The notes beneath the pieces were generated by a model. It did no database searches and was not told the origin of the DNA. It was given only the letters and a program-made list of their open reading frames with translations. Shown one piece after another: positions 29,394 through 39,085 of a stretch of DNA of 45,200 bases. The stretch is from Blakeslea trispora (lineage: Eukaryota; Mucoromycota; Mucoromycetes; Mucorales; Choanephoraceae), in the NCBI GenBank assembly GCA_025331445.1, contig JAIWNE010000175.1, positions 1-45,200 on the forward strand, written 5' to 3'. Each line of letters starts with the position of its first letter. The stretch's first letter is position 1. Both the position numbers and the translations under genes were made by a program.

Positions 29394-30361
29394 GCTTTGA
29401 TCAGCTCATTCGCATTTTTTGATAATTCCACTTCTTTGGTTTTAATTGAAGAAATGATGTTCGTGTACTCTTCTTCTGTAATATGTTCTCTCAATGTCTC
29501 TGCAACTGAATCTGATGATAAATCAATAATGTTTGATTTCCAACCCTATCTAAAAATTAATTAGAAAATCAATGAGATAAAATTATGATTGCGACTTACA
29601 CATTGGATGCTAGATTAGAGGCTTGTACTAATGCTTTTGCTATATTCTCGCTTATAGGTATGTCAGAAGTTGAGGAGCTAGAAGATGCAGATGCAGAGGC
29701 AGAAGATGAAGGGTCAAGGGATTCAGAGCTAAGAGATGTAGAGTCAGGGAATTCCAAGTCAGAAGATTGAGATCCAGGAGATGATGAGGAACGGCGATAG
29801 CCTAATTAGATAACGATGTTAATATTAAGTAGTAATGGACACTTGTTACCATTTCTTACGCTTTTGGCTTTTTCTCTGATGCTTTGGTTTACTAACTGTT
29901 GAATGGAGGAGACAATAATACAAGCGTCAGTATTGATGTTTGCTTCCAAGGATTGGTCTTTGCGGTTTTCCCAGTAATTCATGTATTGCTTTCCAAAAAC
30001 TGAGTTTTTATTGCGTCGGGTCTATGATATAGCAAAAGCAGTTTAATGGTTGTCAAGAAGTTCAAAATTTAATATGCATATACATTAAAAGCGATTTCAG
30101 CACTCAGGGCAATATTAGTCGGTCCAACACTTTGGCGACTTTGAACGGTCAAAAGTAAATCCTTGTAATTGGTGTTTGTGGCTTCTTCTGTCCCCTCAAA
30201 TTGCTCTGCAAACGAAAAATACTCTAACCCAGGAGGCGATCTCTGAAGGCTTGCTTCTACCCATTTTAGAAATTTGTAGTTTTTGCTAAGTCCGTTGATT
30301 CTGATCTTTTTTGGTCTGGCTTGATCAACGGAAGCACTACAGGATGAGCGCTTATTTGACA
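29394..30361 (-). pseudogene. Multi-exon gene of unknown function, truncated left copy
   Basis: Mirror of the gene starting at 41346. Exon 1 begins at ATG 30361 (SNKRSSCSASVDQ, a basic Ser-rich start). GT-AG introns sit at the same places as in the right copy. Exon 3 is Ser/Asp-rich (about 29587-29800) and, unlike the right copy, keeps the reading frame after the exon 2 junction (bases GCTATCGCC where the right copy has GCATTTTGCC). Exon 4 (WKSNIIDLSSDS, TEEEY) ends abruptly at 29394 against an LTR-like sequence, so the conserved C-terminal half is missing. Not recognised beyond homology to the right copy. Confidence 0.7.
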
Positions 30362-30547
30362 TCTTTTTTGAGGAAAAAGGAAAGCGAATATAACTTATTT
30401 TAATCAAAGATTAATCAAGGATGAATGCGACGTCACACCTTGAAACGGACAAACATTTGTTTGCAACGAGGGACTTTGGAGGTCCGATTTTATTTCAGGT
30501 GTAGTCGTGTTTGCTGAAAAAGGTTTTTTCTTTCAAGTATGCCAATA

Positions 30548-30930
30548 GACAACTTAACCAGCTATAAAATTGTGCACGTTCAACACAGGAGCAATTTGAT
30601 GCAGGCTTTGTCCCCTCTGCCAAGTCAACTAGATTCTTAATGGTTAGCATCTTTCCGATTAACACACAGGGTCTAGTTGATGTCGTCGTAAGCGTACGTT
30701 CAACCCTACGTGAGGATGCAGAGAGTCTATTGTTGAAAGACAACTTAACCAGCTATAAAATTGTGCACGTTCAACACAGGAGCAATTTGATGCAGGCTTT
30801 GTCCCCTCTGCCAAGTCAACTAGATTCTTAATGGTTAGCATCTTTCCATTAACACACAGGGTCTAGTTGATGTCGTCGTAAGCGTACGTTCAACCCTACG
30901 TGAGGATGCAGAGAGTCTTTCTATACTTCT
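30548..30930. repeat. 191-bp tandem duplication (left arm)
   Basis: Two copies of a unit starting GACAACTTAACCAGC (30548 and 30739), differing by a few bases (for example ATCTTTCCGATT versus ATCTTTCCATT). Mirrored at 40790-41165 with period 190. It lies upstream of the multi-exon gene and could be part of its promoter or an upstream exon. The frame it encodes (LTIKNLVDLAEGTKP) is not recognised. Confidence 0.88.
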
Positions 30931-31018
30931 TCTTCTTTTACTGTGGTTTGCATTCATAAGTATTAGATTTTTGTCAAACGGTCAATAAGTATAACTAATA
31001 TTCTATATCTCAGGTCAA

Positions 31019-31300
31019 GTGTCATCACCGAGAATATCTTATCTGGTCTGTTTCTCCTTTGGCTTGCTAGTCTGCGGCGGTGAAGAACCAATTCAAAAGT
31101 GTGTTCGCCAAACAGAAGATCACTGGATCGCTTCAAGAGTGTTCTGCAAGATCACCATGCTGGGCTTACTCTATACTATGTTTCCAGTTGATTTCTTTAT
31201 GGCTTTGTATCTAGTACCTTTCCTTGACTATTTTCCCGCAAGTTCTACTGAGCAATGTTTGCCCATTTTCCCTTCTATAAAACAATCACTCCCAATGTAG
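31019..31300 (+). other. Orphan 93-codon frame, left arm only
   Basis: A hydrophobic frame (CFSFGLLVCGG, MLGLLYTMFPVDFF). In the mirrored right arm (about 40690-40409) a single extra base breaks it (CACCTGCC versus CACCGCC). No recognisable domain. May be chance; kept only because it is the sole long frame in about 1 kb. Confidence 0.2.
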
Positions 31301-31619
31301 CATAGCTCACTATCTGTAAATATTTCAAACCATAGCTGTATGTCTGTTTATTAGACGTTAAGCGAAATAAGAAATCAAGAAGACTGTATGATAAAAGACA
31401 TTGAGGTTACTTAGCTCATTATTAGAAAAGAAGTAAAGATGCTCACACAAATAAATGCTTTGACTTGCATTTAACTTATACAATTGCACATGAATATGTT
31501 TCTCTTAATTTTATAAATCCCCCTTTTTACTTACTTGAATGAACATCAATCCCTGACAGTTAGACAAAGACACAGTTGCATATCCAGACTTCATTATCTA
31601 AATGGGAAAAAAGCGGTAA

Positions 31620-32620
31620 GCTTTGTTTCAGATTGATCTCTTTGTAAACATCTATCCCAGTACGATGTAGCGTGCTTAACCCAACCCAAACAAACCTGTG
31701 TTTTGACAGTTTTGCTTGCTTCATTAATGCGAGGGGATTAGCTCATCGCCTTTTTCGAGCGGGTTTTTGTCTAATGTTTTTCTTGATTTTGAACCAGCAC
31801 TTTTCAAAAAAAAAAAATGATATGATGGCATTCATTGTGGTTTGTATCCTCGGGCGTCTATAGCATCTTCAACAATACATCTTGGAGCTACATATCTATC
31901 AAAACAAAATAACCCTTCATATTATTTCGATCCATCACACCTATAACCGACTTCATGAGATGCGCTATCAAACATTTTTTTTTACAGGCTTGGGCTTCTA
32001 ATTTGAGCTGCATTCATCCTGATGATAATCATTTTCAAGCTGTGTAACTTTGTGTTTCTTTAATGGTTCAACTCTAGAAAACCAATGATACCTCTAGCAA
32101 TTATACAGATGACGATACTAATATTGACATGTCTTTGATTATGAACCTTAACTTTTGTTTTCAAACAAACTCGACCTCTCATCATCTGTGAATGAAAACC
32201 CGCTTCATCTACGAAAACGCAGTTCTTCAAAAAAAAAATCAATACTTGCTACTACTATATGATGGGAAAGATCTAAAGTTCTTGATAAATTTCTTTCTAA
32301 TGCATATCTGCTTCCAACTTACAAAACCCTTCTCTCGAAAATGGGTATAAAGGCTTGAAATAGCTATCTATCTACGTCTGAAAAGTGTTTCAAAAGCTCT
32401 GATCTGGTTTTCCTCAAAAACAATGGATGAGTTCTTGTCAAGAAGAATCATCAGAAATTCGACAAGTTTCTGGAAAAGTTGTGTCCGGAGGCACAAGCCC
32501 TTCGCCACTATTGAATTCATCCAATATCCTATACGCGCTAGAGCGAGGTATATTGGGCACCGCAACAGCTTTTGGAACAGATGGACCCTCTTCCTGAAAG
32601 AATTTCGATAAATTGCTCAA
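31620..32620 (-). pseudogene. Decayed IS630/Tc1-like transposase T3 (left copy)
   Basis: Mirror of 39086-40085. The N-terminal helix-turn-helix (FFQEEGPSVPKA, RSSAYRILDEFNSG) starts near 32620. The catalytic FVDEAGFHSQM is near 32210-32170, a GYFVLID block near 31910, and the C-terminal KIKKNIRQKP to SYWDRCL block reaches about 31640. Many stops and homopolymer shifts. See the right copy. Confidence 0.75.
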
Positions 32621-32639
32621 TCTGATCTGCTTTGTATTT

Positions 32640-33300
32640 TTTTATATATATTGGAATCATTCATTCGTCTGTAGTACTTCATGTCGTTTTGAAAAAGCCC
32701 CTCTTCCAAACCTGAAACAGACAGTATTGCTAAAAAAAAAAAAAGAAGAACCGTGGAAAGAAAAAGGGGCCGTAGCTGAGACTAAAGACGATGAAGGGAG
32801 ATCAGGAGGATGACACCAGTGCAGTTGATGTAAAACCAGCTCCAAAGAAAAAAAAATACAAAAACTGCTCATTTCATCAAGTTTGTCAACGAGCTCCTTA
32901 CTATTATGGATGAGGATGAATCTTTAATGGCCAGCTATTTTGTGATAGATAGTGCTAGTATTTACAAGTCGAAGCCGATGATTCAAAAAAAATCAAAGCT
33001 AGAGGTTATAGAGTAATGTATCTCTCCTTCCCTTCTTCGCCTGAACTAAATCCTATTGAACAGTTTTGGGTCTTGGTGAAAGGAAAGAATAAAGCGTCAT
33101 CGCTTGATGAAAGAAGAGACATTATCTTCTATAACAGGTGACGCATGTAGTGACGTTCATTTTAGTGATATTCATGGCCTTGGTCTTCATTTCAAATCGT
33201 CAAATTATAAATTGCTATCAACAAACTCCATTCTAAGCCTTTCATTGAACAAATATCGTTTTCACCTGATCCGAGTATTACCCGTATACCTTTGCTGACG
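32640..33300 (+). pseudogene. Decayed Tc1/mariner-like transposase T2 (left copy)
   Basis: Mirror of 38405-39066. Plus-strand pieces in changing frames: a basic Lys/Glu-rich block (about 32730-32810), HFIKFVNELLTIMDEDES (about 32868-32925), SYFVIDSASIYKS with the second Asp (about 32935), SPELNPIEQFW with the catalytic Glu (about 33040), KRHRLMKEETLSS (about 33090). The N-terminal third is missing. A-runs of 8-13 sit at the frame breaks. Confidence 0.75.
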
Positions 33301-33374
33301 TTACGGCTGACCATTTTCAAGGTATCTTTGCCGGGCAACGAAACTGATCTTCAACTACCACTTCTCCTTACTCA

Positions 33375-33575
33375 TTACAAGAAACGAGTTGACTGATTCG
33401 AGAAGGATTTGTGTCGATAAAAAATAGAGAAAATGTCTCTCTGTGTTTTTAATAGTTTAAACAACCCGTCATCAAGGTATTTTTCATCAATAGAAAGTAC
33501 TATGTCCTTTCCACCTTCACTGAATCCCAACTCCTTAACCTTGGAGTGTGAACATAATGTCTCGTCTGGAACCAA
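33375..33575 (-). other. Conserved frame of unknown origin (left arm)
   Basis: A 66-codon frame (LCSHSKVKELGFSEGG, IDEKYLDDG), identical to the mirrored 38130-38330. It stands between transposase remnants T1 and T2 and may belong to one of them. No motif recognised. The surrounding 33300-34080 has no other gene that I can see. Confidence 0.25.
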
Positions 33576-34084
33576 TATTTTTTTTCCTTGGTCTCTTTTC
33601 TATAACTTTTAAGCTTCTACTTTTGTTTCTGGCAAATTTCACTGCTATGACAGCCTTCTCACCTAGTTGTGCTTACATATGATTGTTTGTTAAAACTCGG
33701 TATATAAAACGCAATAAATCGTGTTCTCCGTAACCTTCTAAATTCAAACTTTGAAAATAATTCGGAAATGTTCACCATCCTCATCCGTGTATGTAAAATT
33801 GACTAGAGTTTCATTCATAATTAGTATAAGTTGAGAGTAACCCGCCAAAATTGAAAAAAAAAAGCACTTTCTTTATTCAAACATGTCACCATGATAATGG
33901 TATGAGAATAATCTCTATCTAACCTTGTTGTTTGCGTTACCTTTTCCTACCAAATAACTTTTTTTTGTTGTTCAAATTCTTTCTTTTTTTTATTTGTTTG
34001 TTTTCTTAGAACGTATATTTAGAAGGAATTCTATCGTAACATTTCGAGATTTGACGTTTTGAATAGTTTGCAAAACCACAGGTC

Positions 34085-34695
34085 ACTCAATAAGAACTTG
34101 CTCACAGACATCCTTGATTCTATTGGACATGGTCTCTGACTGCAAAAGTTTGTCACGCTTCATTTTTTTTTCCTTTGATGAGAGAGCAGAACTGTTCCAT
34201 TGCGTCAAGTTCTGGGGAGTGTGTCAGCAAACACACAAACCTTTAACAACTTTTTCAAGATTTTATGTTGGAAAAATTTAGATCCATGAGTAGAGCAATT
34301 GTCCATCACCAAAAAAAAAGACTCTTTATATCTCCCACATCATCTAGAATGTCAAGGAGTTTATTGACACACTTTGTATAATAAGCAAAAGTGGCTTCCT
34401 TTGGAGGAGGCTTCTGCGAGTAGTCAAAAGCAGTAGTGCCGGCCTCTTGCTCGACTGCCCTCTTCTTGCCGTTATTGTCCTTTCGTTTCTTTCTATCTTT
34501 CGCAGATGGAGGAGGAGGCTTTCTCAATGCAATATGAATGACGCCCTTTGAAGATATAGCACCCATGATTGTATGAGAAGCAGCTTTCGTCTGAGGTAGC
34601 TTAACAACTGTACGCTCTGATTTTCTGGTCCACATGTAATTCTTTCGCATATTGAAATGAAACCCCTGGTTCATCCATGAAAATACATTTTTTTT
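34085..34695 (-). pseudogene. Decayed Tc1-like DDE transposase T1 (left copy)
   Basis: Mirror of 37010-37620. The 122-codon frame 34674-34306 holds the middle of the catalytic domain. The flanking motifs, in other frames, are an Asp in FMDE (about 34685), an Asp in MDNCSTHGS (about 34300) and a Glu in MEQFC (about 34200). Sequence identical to the right copy. Confidence 0.75.
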
Positions 34696-34799
34696 TTCGT
34701 CTGAATTCTTTTAGAGTAATACTTGGCGCACTCACTTTTCACACTCACTTTTTAAATACACCCACCTAGGATGCAAATATTTTACGCTACTGGTTTTTC

Positions 34800-34945
34800 C
34801 GCTAAATATCGGACACTGGAGCAAAAATTCTGAACGTTTTACCAAAAATAAAAGTACGCTGGAGCAAAAAATAGTGAACGAGGGAGCAAAAATTATCGAA
34901 CAAATATCAGAAATTTTCGCACATTGTAGCAAAAAGATCGAACCG
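34800..34945. repeat. 21-22 bp iterated repeats in the left TIR
   Basis: At least six units with a CAAAAAT-type core whose C falls at 34822, 34843, 34865, 34887, 34908 and 34930 (spacings 21, 22, 22, 21, 22). The best copies read GGAGCAAAAATTCTGAACG. A spacing of two helical turns puts all copies on one DNA face, as in multi-site transposase-binding arrays. Mirrored at about 36759-36904 in the right TIR. Confidence 0.8.
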
Positions 34946-35456
34946 CCAAAATAGGATTTCATAATTAGTTTGCTTGCTTTTATAGAATTCAACAAGTTGA
35001 TGACTCCAAGATAACTTAATTGGAGGTTTTTGTTTGAAAGACTACTAAATAATACTAAAAGCTTTTAGCAAAAAGTAAAGACAAAACGTTGGTTATAAAA
35101 AATCTAGCATGAATTTCTTTAAAACTTTATTTTTGTTTGGTACAACATGGTATGACATGTAGCTGAAGTGTCTAAGTATAATTGATCCATTTTCATAAAC
35201 GTTCATGAATACCTTTCCATTCTAAGCTTATAGAGATTAGTAATTTCATTTGTTAATCATGTATCATCTTTGGATGGCCGCCTGCATACCAATGGATGTG
35301 AAAGATTTAAATAAGTCTAATCTGATGTTATAGAGCGAATAATAGAGAAAATTGGAATGATAGTTATTACTCTAATTACTATAAACAATTTAAGGTTATG
35401 CTCAGGGACTATCGGAAATAATATGATCACTCAACTTCAGGAACGTAATAAAATCA

Positions 35457-35465
35457 TATAAATAG
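35457..35465 (+). promoter_or_regulatory. Candidate TATA box of the central transposase
   Basis: ATATAAATA lies about 70 bp upstream of the ATG at 35531, with a CATCTACTACAAAG leader between. The spacing suits a short-leader fungal mRNA. Between the TIR (34971) and this box I see no other gene. Confidence 0.45.
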
Positions 35466-35530
35466 TAAAGAAAGGCAGATCTTTACATTATTTCAACATC
35501 TACTACAAAGAACTTCAAACTAATTCAATC

Positions 35531-36720
35531 ATGAGCCAAGAATCCTACGCAACAGCCATTACTAATGAAGAGCCTGAGCTTTCAGTTAGCAACGGTAAGT
35601 GTTCAGCAGTTATTATTTTTACATGTAATAACAGTTTCTTCTGTACTTTGTAGAAATCCAAACAGACAGATCGGTTACTCGTCAACGAAACAGAAACAAG
35701 CAGCTTACTCCTGAAATATGGAATGTATTCTTGAACCTTTACGTTGGTGCCGGACGTAGCTTGAGTCAAACTGCCAAAGCGATTGGCTTCTCAAAATCCA
35801 CTGTATCCGGTTGGATCAAAAAAGCAAGCAGCAATGATTGGAGAATGCCTGTTCCTGAGATACGTGGTAGACCTCGAAGTGGCTTCATCCTTGACAGACA
35901 TCAGCAGTTTTTGGAGACACTTTTGGAGACAAGATCTGAGATTACTCTCAAAGAGATTGGCCGCTTGCTTCGCGAATCGTTTCCAGAACAATTTCCAAGT
36001 GCCCCTGGTACAACCACCATCCACAATTATGTGCGATCAAAACTGCAATTCACTCTGAAAAAAGCAGAAATTTATCCAAGAAGAAGAAACAACGAGGAGA
36101 TCAGACGAAAGCGAAGAGAATTCTGCTCCAAAATCTTGATGGAGCAGGAGATTAAATACAATGAAAATTGTATCTTTGTAGATGAAACAGGCTTCAACTT
36201 GCACATCAATCGTACACAAGCAAGAGCCAAAAGAGGTCAGCCTGCTCGGATCATGGTCGCCCCATCATCAAGAGGAAGAAACGTCACCATTTTTGCGGCA
36301 ATGAGCCATCGTGGTCTGGAACTTGCCGCCAATCACTACAGAATGGGGAATACTGGGGCAGCCCAATTTGAAGACTTCGTGGATCTCCTGATAAGACATA
36401 TGAATACCCGAGGTCTTCAAGGGTACTATGTCATCTTTGACAATGCCCCAATCCATGGATCAGCGGCCATGAGGAAGTTGGAGGAAGCAGGCTACCATCC
36501 AATGAAGCTTCCTCCTTGGTCGCCCTTCCTCAACCCCATCGAAGAGCTCTTCTCCAAGTTGAAGAATGGAGTAAAGAAACATGAGCTCCAAAACTACGGT
36601 GAGTTGCTCCAACGAGTGACTGAATCATCAAGCCTAATCACCGCAGATGATTGCCAAGGGTGGATTAGGCACTCAGTTAGTTTTTTTGAGGCCTGTCTTC
36701 GTGAAGAAGAAATGTTATAA
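35531..36720 (+). CDS. Tc1/IS630-like transposase (intact, one intron)
   Basis: ATG 35531 opens a 64-nt exon (SQESYATAITNEEP). A 59-nt GT-AG intron (35595-35653, GTAAGT...TAG) joins in phase to the main exon, giving about 376 residues. N-terminal helix-turn-helix: SLSQTAKAIGFSKSTVSGWI. A second HTH-like region follows a GRPR hook (RGRPRSG). Catalytic domain: IFVDETGFN (Asp 1), VIFDNAPIH (Asp 2), LNPIEELFSKLK (Glu), with 33 residues between Asp 2 and Glu by my count. The C-terminal tail DDCQGWIRHS matches the fragment at 16061-16160. It lies wholly between its TIRs and has no stops, so it is probably functional. It cuts and pastes the element at TA sites (family knowledge). Confidence 0.93.
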
Positions 36721-36758
36721 TAATAAACATAAAAACTAATTATGAAATCCTATTTTGG

Positions 36759-36904
36759 CGGTTCGATCTTTTTGCTACAATGTGCGAAAATTTCTGAGTA
36801 TTTGTTCGATAATTTTTGCTCCCTCGTTCACTATTTTTTGCTCCAGCGTACTTTTATTTTTGGTAAAACGTTCAGAATTTTTGCTCCAGTGTCCGATATT
36901 TAGC
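36759..36904. repeat. 21-22 bp iterated repeats in the right TIR
   Basis: Inverted copy of the array at 34800-34945 (units TTCAGAATTTTTGCTCC and similar). One base differs (GAGTATTTG versus the mirror of AATATCAG), so the TIRs are not perfectly identical. Confidence 0.8.
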
Positions 36905-37009
36905 GGAAAAACCAGTAGCGTAAAATATTTGCATCCTAGGTGGGTGTATTTAAAAAGTGAGTGTGAAAAGTGAGTGCGCCAAGTATTACTCTAAAAGAAT
37001 TCAGACGAA

Positions 37010-37620
37010 AAAAAAAATGTATTTTCATGGATGAACCAGGGGTTTCATTTCAATATGCGAAAGAATTACATGTGGACCAGAAAATCAGAGCGTACAGTTG
37101 TTAAGCTACCTCAGACGAAAGCTGCTTCTCATACAATCATGGGTGCTATATCTTCAAAGGGCGTCATTCATATTGCATTGAGAAAGCCTCCTCCTCCATC
37201 TGCGAAAGATAGAAAGAAACGAAAGGACAATAACGGCAAGAAGAGGGCAGTCGAGCAAGAGGCCGGCACTACTGCTTTTGACTACTCGCAGAAGCCTCCT
37301 CCAAAGGAAGCCACTTTTGCTTATTATACAAAGTGTGTCAATAAACTCCTTGACATTCTAGATGATGTGGGAGATATAAAGAGTCTTTTTTTTTGGTGAT
37401 GGACAATTGCTCTACTCATGGATCTAAATTTTTCCAACATAAAATCTTGAAAAAGTTGTTAAAGGTTTGTGTGTTTGCTGACACACTCCCCAGAACTTGA
37501 CGCAATGGAACAGTTCTGCTCTCTCATCAAAGGAAAAAAAAATGAAGCGTGACAAACTTTTGCAGTCAGAGACCATGTCCAATAGAATCAAGGATGTCTG
37601 TGAGCAAGTTCTTATTGAGT
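37010..37620 (+). pseudogene. Decayed Tc1-like DDE transposase T1 (right copy)
   Basis: Begins with an A10 run and ATG (FMDE, first Asp). One base is out of register before the 122-codon frame 37031-37399 (GFHFNMRKNYMW, IMGAISSKGVIHIAL, FAYYTKCVNKLLDIL). A T9 run at about 37384-37394 shifts it to MDNCSTHGSKFF (second Asp). PELDAMEQFCSLIKGK (Glu) follows at about 37490, then an A9 run shifts to RDKLLQSETMSNRI. The catalytic triad and order match Tc1/mariner. The N-terminal DNA-binding third is absent, so it is truncated as well as frameshifted. Every break sits at a homopolymer run. Confidence 0.78.
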
Positions 37621-38129
37621 GACCTGTGGTTTTGCAAACTATTCAAAACGTCAAATCTCGAAATGTTACGATAGAATTCCTTCTAAATATACGTTCTAAG
37701 AAAACAAACAAATAAAAAAAAGAAAGAATTTGAACAACAAAAAAAAGTTATTTGGTAGGAAAAGGTAACGCAAACAACAAGGTTAGATAGAGATTATTCT
37801 CATACCATTATCATGGTGACATGTTTGAATAAAGAAAGTGCTTTTTTTTTTCAATTTTGGCGGGTTACTCTCAACTTATACTAATTATGAATGAAACTCT
37901 AGTCAATTTTACATACACGGATGAGGATGGTGAACATTTCCGAATTATTTTCAAAGTTTGAATTTAGAAGGTTACGGAGAACACGATTTATTGCGTTTTA
38001 TATACCGAGTTTTAACAAACAATCATATGTAAGCACAACTAGGTGAGAAGGCTGTCATAGCAGTGAAATTTGCCAGAAACAAAAGTAGAAGCTTAAAAGT
38101 TATAGAAAAGAGACCAAGGAAAAAAAATA

Positions 38130-38330
38130 TTGGTTCCAGACGAGACATTATGTTCACACTCCAAGGTTAAGGAGTTGGGATTCAGTGAAGGTGGAAAGGA
38201 CATAGTACTTTCTATTGATGAAAAATACCTTGATGACGGGTTGTTTAAACTATTAAAAACACAGAGAGACATTTTCTCTATTTTTTATCGACACAAATCC
38301 TTCTCGAATCAGTCAACTCGTTTCTTGTAA
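38130..38330 (+). other. Conserved frame of unknown origin (right arm)
   Basis: Identical to the mirrored 33375-33575. Begins after an A9 run (about 38120). No domain recognised. The stretch 37620-38100 holds no gene that I can see. Confidence 0.25.
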
Positions 38331-38404
38331 TGAGTAAGGAGAAGTGGTAGTTGAAGATCAGTTTCGTTGCCCGGCAAAGATACCTTGAAAATGGTCAGCC
38401 GTAA

Positions 38405-39066
38405 CGTCAGCAAAGGTATACGGGTAATACTCGGATCAGGTGAAAACGATATTTGTTCAATGAAAGGCTTAGAATGGAGTTTGTTGATAGCAATTTATAA
38501 TTTGACGATTTGAAATGAAGACCAAGGCCATGAATATCACTAAAATGAACGTCACTACATGCGTCACCTGTTATAGAAGATAATGTCTCTTCTTTCATCA
38601 AGCGATGACGCTTTATTCTTTCCTTTCACCAAGACCCAAAACTGTTCAATAGGATTTAGTTCAGGCGAAGAAGGGAAGGAGAGATACATTACTCTATAAC
38701 CTCTAGCTTTGATTTTTTTTGAATCATCGGCTTCGACTTGTAAATACTAGCACTATCTATCACAAAATAGCTGGCCATTAAAGATTCATCCTCATCCATA
38801 ATAGTAAGGAGCTCGTTGACAAACTTGATGAAATGAGCAGTTTTTGTATTTTTTTTTTCTTTGGAGCTGGTTTTACATCAACTGCACTGGTGTCATCCTC
38901 CTGATCTCCCTTCATCGTCTTTAGTCTCAGCTACGGCCCCTTTTTCTTTCCACGGTTCTTCTTTTTTTTTTTTTAGCAATACTGTCTGTTTCAGGTTTGG
39001 AAGAGGGGCTTTTTCAAAACGACATGAAGTACTACAGACGAATGAATGATTCCAATATATATAAAA
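38405..39066 (-). pseudogene. Decayed Tc1/mariner-like transposase T2 (right copy)
   Basis: Reading down the minus strand: Lys/Glu-rich linker (LKKKKEEPWKEKG), then VKPAPKKKK, HFIKFVNELL, SYFVIDSASIYKS (second Asp), a shift at the A8 run, GYRVMYLSFPSSPELNPIEQFW (quoted in parts: GYRVMYL and ELNPIEQFW, the Glu), a further shift, then KRHRLMKEETLSS and ITGDACSDV. This is the family order of Tc1-like elements that I recall from Mucorales genomes. First Asp and N-terminus not found. Runs of 10 and 13 T mark the breaks. Confidence 0.78.
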
Positions 39067-39085
39067 AAATACAAAGCAGATCAGA

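Larger units (their letters stand above)
29394..34971. repeat. Giant palindrome, left arm (5.6 kb)
   Basis: Inverted copy of 36733-42316: paired coordinates sum to 71704-71710 throughout. From about 30149 to 34971 the arms are nearly identical, with differences mainly in homopolymer length. From 29394 to about 30148 they are clearly diverged. It holds the 5' exons of the multi-exon gene, a 191-bp tandem duplication and three decayed DDE transposases. The innermost ~258 bp is the left TIR of the central Tc1-like element. Confidence 0.96.
34714..36991 (+). mobile_element. Intact Tc1/IS630-like transposon at the palindrome centre (2.28 kb)
   Basis: Ends GAGTAATACTTGGCGC... and its inverted partner, flanked by TA dinucleotides (34712-34713 and 36992-36993) as expected for Tc1/mariner insertion. 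Long TIRs of about 258 bp (34714-34971 and 36733-36991) enclose a single-copy interior with an uninterrupted transposase gene. The flanking DNA on both sides is the inverted copy of itself, so the element is the axis of the palindrome. Confidence 0.9.

Noticed and set aside
33300..34080. Additional gene between T1 and T2 in the left arm
   Set aside because: Only one 66-codon frame without motif. The rest is AT-rich with stops in all frames.
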